Below are positions 62,186 through 64,000 of a DNA stretch of 64,000 bases, piece after piece. The position numbers and the translations under genes were made by a program. Under the pieces are notes generated by a model. It saw nothing but the letters and a program-made list of their open reading frames with translations, did no database searches and was not told the DNA's origin. Source of the stretch: Microvirga terrestris (GTDB lineage Bacteria > Pseudomonadota > Alphaproteobacteria > Rhizobiales > Beijerinckiaceae); assembly GCF_015694425.1 (NCBI RefSeq), contig NZ_JADQDN010000002.1, forward strand, positions 1 to 64,000, given 5' to 3'. The number at the start of each line of letters is the position of its first letter. Position 1 is the stretch's first letter.

Positions 62186-63181
62186 ATGCCAAACCGCCTC
62201 GTCGTCGCCCTCGCCTACGATCGCCTGAGTACCTTCGAATTCGGCATTGCCGTGGAAATCTTCGGATTGCCTCGTCCAGAGATGGGGCCGGACTGGTACC
62301 GCTTCGCCGTCTGCGCCATCGAGCCCGGCCCCCTGCGCGCCATCGGTGGCTTCCAGATCATGGCCGATGGCGATCTCGAGCTTCTGGAGCAGGCCGATAC
62401 CATCGTGATTCCCGGCTGGCGCGGAGCCTCCGCCGAGCCGGTCCCGACAGCACTCGTCGACGCCCTGAGACGCGCACATGAACGCGGCGCGCGGCTGATG
62501 TCGATCTGCTCCGGCGTCTTCGCGCTCGCCGCCACCGGCCTGCTGTCGGGCCGCCGCGCGACGACCCACTGGCATTACGTGGAGCAACTCTCGGCAGCCT
62601 ATCCCGATATCGAGATCGAGCCGGACGTTCTGTACGTGGATGAGGGTCTGCTGCTGACATCGGCCGGCAGCGCCGCGGGAATCGATCTCTGCCTGCATGT
62701 GGTGCGCCATGATTTCGGCCCCGAGATCGCCAACCGGCTGGCCCGCCGCCTCGTCGTGCCGCCGCATCGCGAGGGCGGCCAGGCGCAGTTCATCGAACGC
62801 CCCGTTCCACCGGCCCGGGAGGGAACGAGATTCGCTCCCCTGTTCGACCGGATGCGGCAACGGCTCAGCGAAGAGCAGCCCATCGACATGCTGGCCACGG
62901 AGGTCGGCATGAGCACCCGCACATTCCTGCGCCGTTTCAAGGCCGCAACCGGCATGCCGCCCGGCGAGTGGCTGCTCGGAGAGCGCCTGATCCGCGCCCG
63001 TGAACTGCTGGAGACGACCCGGAATTCGATCGAGGATATTGCCAGCGTAACCGGCTTCGGCTCAGCGGCGACGCTGCGCCATCACTTCCGGTCGCGGCTC
63101 GGCACAAGTCCGGCGGCCTATCGAAGCCGCTTTGCTCAAGAGGCTAAGAACAGCTTTTCCCTCAGCACAGCTCCACAATGA
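62186..63181 (+). CDS. ftrA: FtrA/GlxA-family AraC-type transcriptional regulator
   Basis: 331 residues from the ATG at 62186. A DJ-1/PfpI-like domain (VVALAYDRLSTFEFGIAVEI, LMSICSGVFALAATGLLSGR with the nucleophile-elbow Cys) and an AraC helix-turn-helix pair (LATEVGMSTRTFLRRFKAAT, IEDIASVTGFGSAATLRHHF). It probably regulates the divergent rhodanese gene. An imperfect repeat TTCCGCAC...GTGGAA in the shared 88 bp might be its site. Ligand unknown. Confidence 0.92.
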   Translation: MPNRLVVALAYDRLSTFEFGIAVEIFGLPRPEMGPDWYRFAVCAIEPGPLRAIGGFQIMADGDLELLEQADTIVIPGWRGASAEPVPTALVDALRRAHERGARLMSICSGVFALAATGLLSGRRATTHWHYVEQLSAAYPDIEIEPDVLYVDEGLLLTSAGSAAGIDLCLHVVRHDFGPEIANRLARRLVVPPHREGGQAQFIERPVPPAREGTRFAPLFDRMRQRLSEEQPIDMLATEVGMSTRTFLRRFKAATGMPPGEWLLGERLIRARELLETTRNSIEDIASVTGFGSAATLRHHFRSRLGTSPAAYRSRFAQEAKNSFSLSTAPQ

Positions 63182-63204
63182 AAAAAGCCGCCCCTAGGGC
63201 GGCT
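63181..63204 (-). terminator. Rho-independent terminator of mucR
   Basis: On the minus strand AGCCGCCC-TAG-GGGCGGCT is followed directly by TTTTT. It lies 23 nt after the mucR stop and abuts the convergent ftrA stop. Confidence 0.85.
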
Positions 63205-63226
63205 GATTTCAACGTATGAAAGTCGT

Positions 63227-63661
63227 TTAGCTGGCGCTGCGCGAGGAACGGCGCTTCCGGCGCTGCTGGCCGAGGCCCATTTCCTTGGCAAGCTCGGAGC
63301 GGGCCTTCGCGTAGTTGGGAGCCACCATCGGGTAATCGACGGGCAAGGCCCACTTCTCGCGGTACTGCTCGGGCGTCATGTTGTACTGAGTGCGCAGATG
63401 GCGCTTCAGCGACTTGAACTTCTTTCCGTCCTCAAGGCAGACGATGTAATCCGGGGTCACGGACTTCTTCACCGGGATCGCCGGCTTGGGCGCCTCGACC
63501 GGAACTTCTACGGTGCCGCCTCCGACACGAAGAAGAGCCGTATGGACCTCGTTGATCAGAGTCGGAAGGTCGGATGTAGGAACAGAATTATTGCTGACAT
63601 AGGCAGAAACGATGTCGGCAGCCAGCTCAATGTAGTTCGAAGCAGCGATATTGTCGCTCAT
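63227..63661 (-). CDS. mucR: MucR/Ros-family zinc-finger transcriptional regulator
   Basis: 144 residues from the ATG at 63661 with AAAGGAAG upstream. N-terminal oligomerisation region ([20 protein letters not shown]) and the Ros-type zinc-finger segment [20 protein letters not shown] followed by [14 protein letters not shown]. MucR is an H-NS-like silencer in Rhizobiales that controls exopolysaccharide, motility and cell-cycle genes and binds AT-rich promoters, including its own. The basic C-terminus ([13 protein letters not shown]) is typical. Confidence 0.95.
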   Translation of the reverse strand: MSDNIAASNYIELAADIVSAYVSNNSVPTSDLPTLINEVHTALLRVGGGTVEVPVEAPKPAIPVKKSVTPDYIVCLEDGKKFKSLKRHLRTQYNMTPEQYREKWALPVDYPMVAPNYAKARSELAKEMGLGQQRRKRRSSRSAS

Positions 63662-64000
63662 TTTGATTTTCTTCCTTTCCGGCTCTTTAGAACAGCTCAA
63701 AAAAGCTTTTCAACCTATCTTTGAGCATTCTCGTCTGAAGCAATGCTTGCTTCTTCCTAGAACCGCACCGTACTTGCACAGAAATCGTGCTTGTTCGTCC
63801 AAGTATGGCAAATTCAGCCTCAATGCAAGATGTTCAAAAGGAAAACTTTGGAAAACTTCGTATCATCTTGCACTGTGCAATAAACCCTGGAGCAAAAGTT
63901 AATGCCTGTGTCCATAGGTTAGGCACTTGATCACATAATTTTCATGCTTTGGAGCCGAAGAAGTAACTAGAAAGGCACTTCGATAGAACATTCGAGCCTC
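63662..64000. promoter_or_regulatory. AT-rich region upstream of mucR
   Basis: 339 bp clearly lower in GC than the rest of the window, with many A/T runs. No convincing gene. This fits the AT-rich, autoregulated promoter region expected for mucR; individual binding sites cannot be assigned from sequence alone. Confidence 0.5.

Noticed and set aside
63700-63902. Plus-strand frames upstream of mucR
   Set aside because: They overlap the mucR leader, lack ribosome sites and resemble random AT-rich sequence.

Overview
The window is high-GC chromosomal DNA from an alphaproteobacterium of the Hyphomicrobiales (Rhizobiales). A Methylobacteriaceae/Microvirga-type genome is my best guess. The evidence is a MucR/Ros zinc-finger regulator, a DUF6456 protein, a cycHJKL (ccmIEFH) operon between a FeuPQ-like two-component pair and degP/glnE, a gene transfer agent (GTA) cluster, GGAAC-N16/17-CGTT general-stress promoters, and several families of intergenic palindromic repeats. 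No rRNA, tRNA, CRISPR array, transposase or integrase was seen.

Layout. 0-1.8 kb: 3' part of a chimeric RTX protein, cut by the window edge. 2-16 kb, all on the minus strand: feuN-like, feuP, feuQ, ccmI-E-F-H, a small secreted protein, a one-PDZ DegP-like protease, an OmpR-type regulator and kinase, and glnE. From memory this order matches Sinorhizobium. 16-37 kb: a GTA/domesticated-phage cluster on the minus strand holding, in order, small and large terminase, portal, gp3.5-like, a 49-aa coupled ORF, prohead protease, capsid, gp6 to gp9, tail chaperones gp10/10.1, a short tape measure, gp12 to gp15, a DUF2793 fibre, a GH108 endolysin and a holin-like protein. Non-GTA genes sit inside it: two secreted S1 serine proteases, a lipoprotein and a YdcH/DUF465 protein on the opposite strand, and a glycine-zipper lipoprotein between terminators. 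Repeat blocks fill five of its gaps.

37-51 kb: a LuxR-type regulator, small secreted and membrane proteins, an EEP-family nuclease/phosphatase, a PAS-HWE histidine kinase, an orphan TRAP binding protein, a DUF2939 protein, a glycine-zipper protein, an AI-2E-type permease, a three-gene coiled-coil/membrane operon and a manganese catalase. Two perfect and one near-perfect EcfG-type promoters lie here, so the segment looks like a general-stress-response neighbourhood. 51-64 kb: YcgN-family protein, PBP1A followed by a split DUF1214/DUF1254 pair, GNAT, DUF2336, a carboxymuconolactone-decarboxylase-like protein, DUF1491, a peptidoglycan-binding membrane protein, SufE, DUF6456, a divergent rhodanese/FtrA pair, and MucR.

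The most noteworthy items are the interrupted GTA cluster with its regulatory oddities (terminator-like hairpins before the terminase and capsid genes, gp10.1 without a start codon), the stress-promoter island, and the uncharacterised coiled-coil operon at 46.5-50.1 kb.
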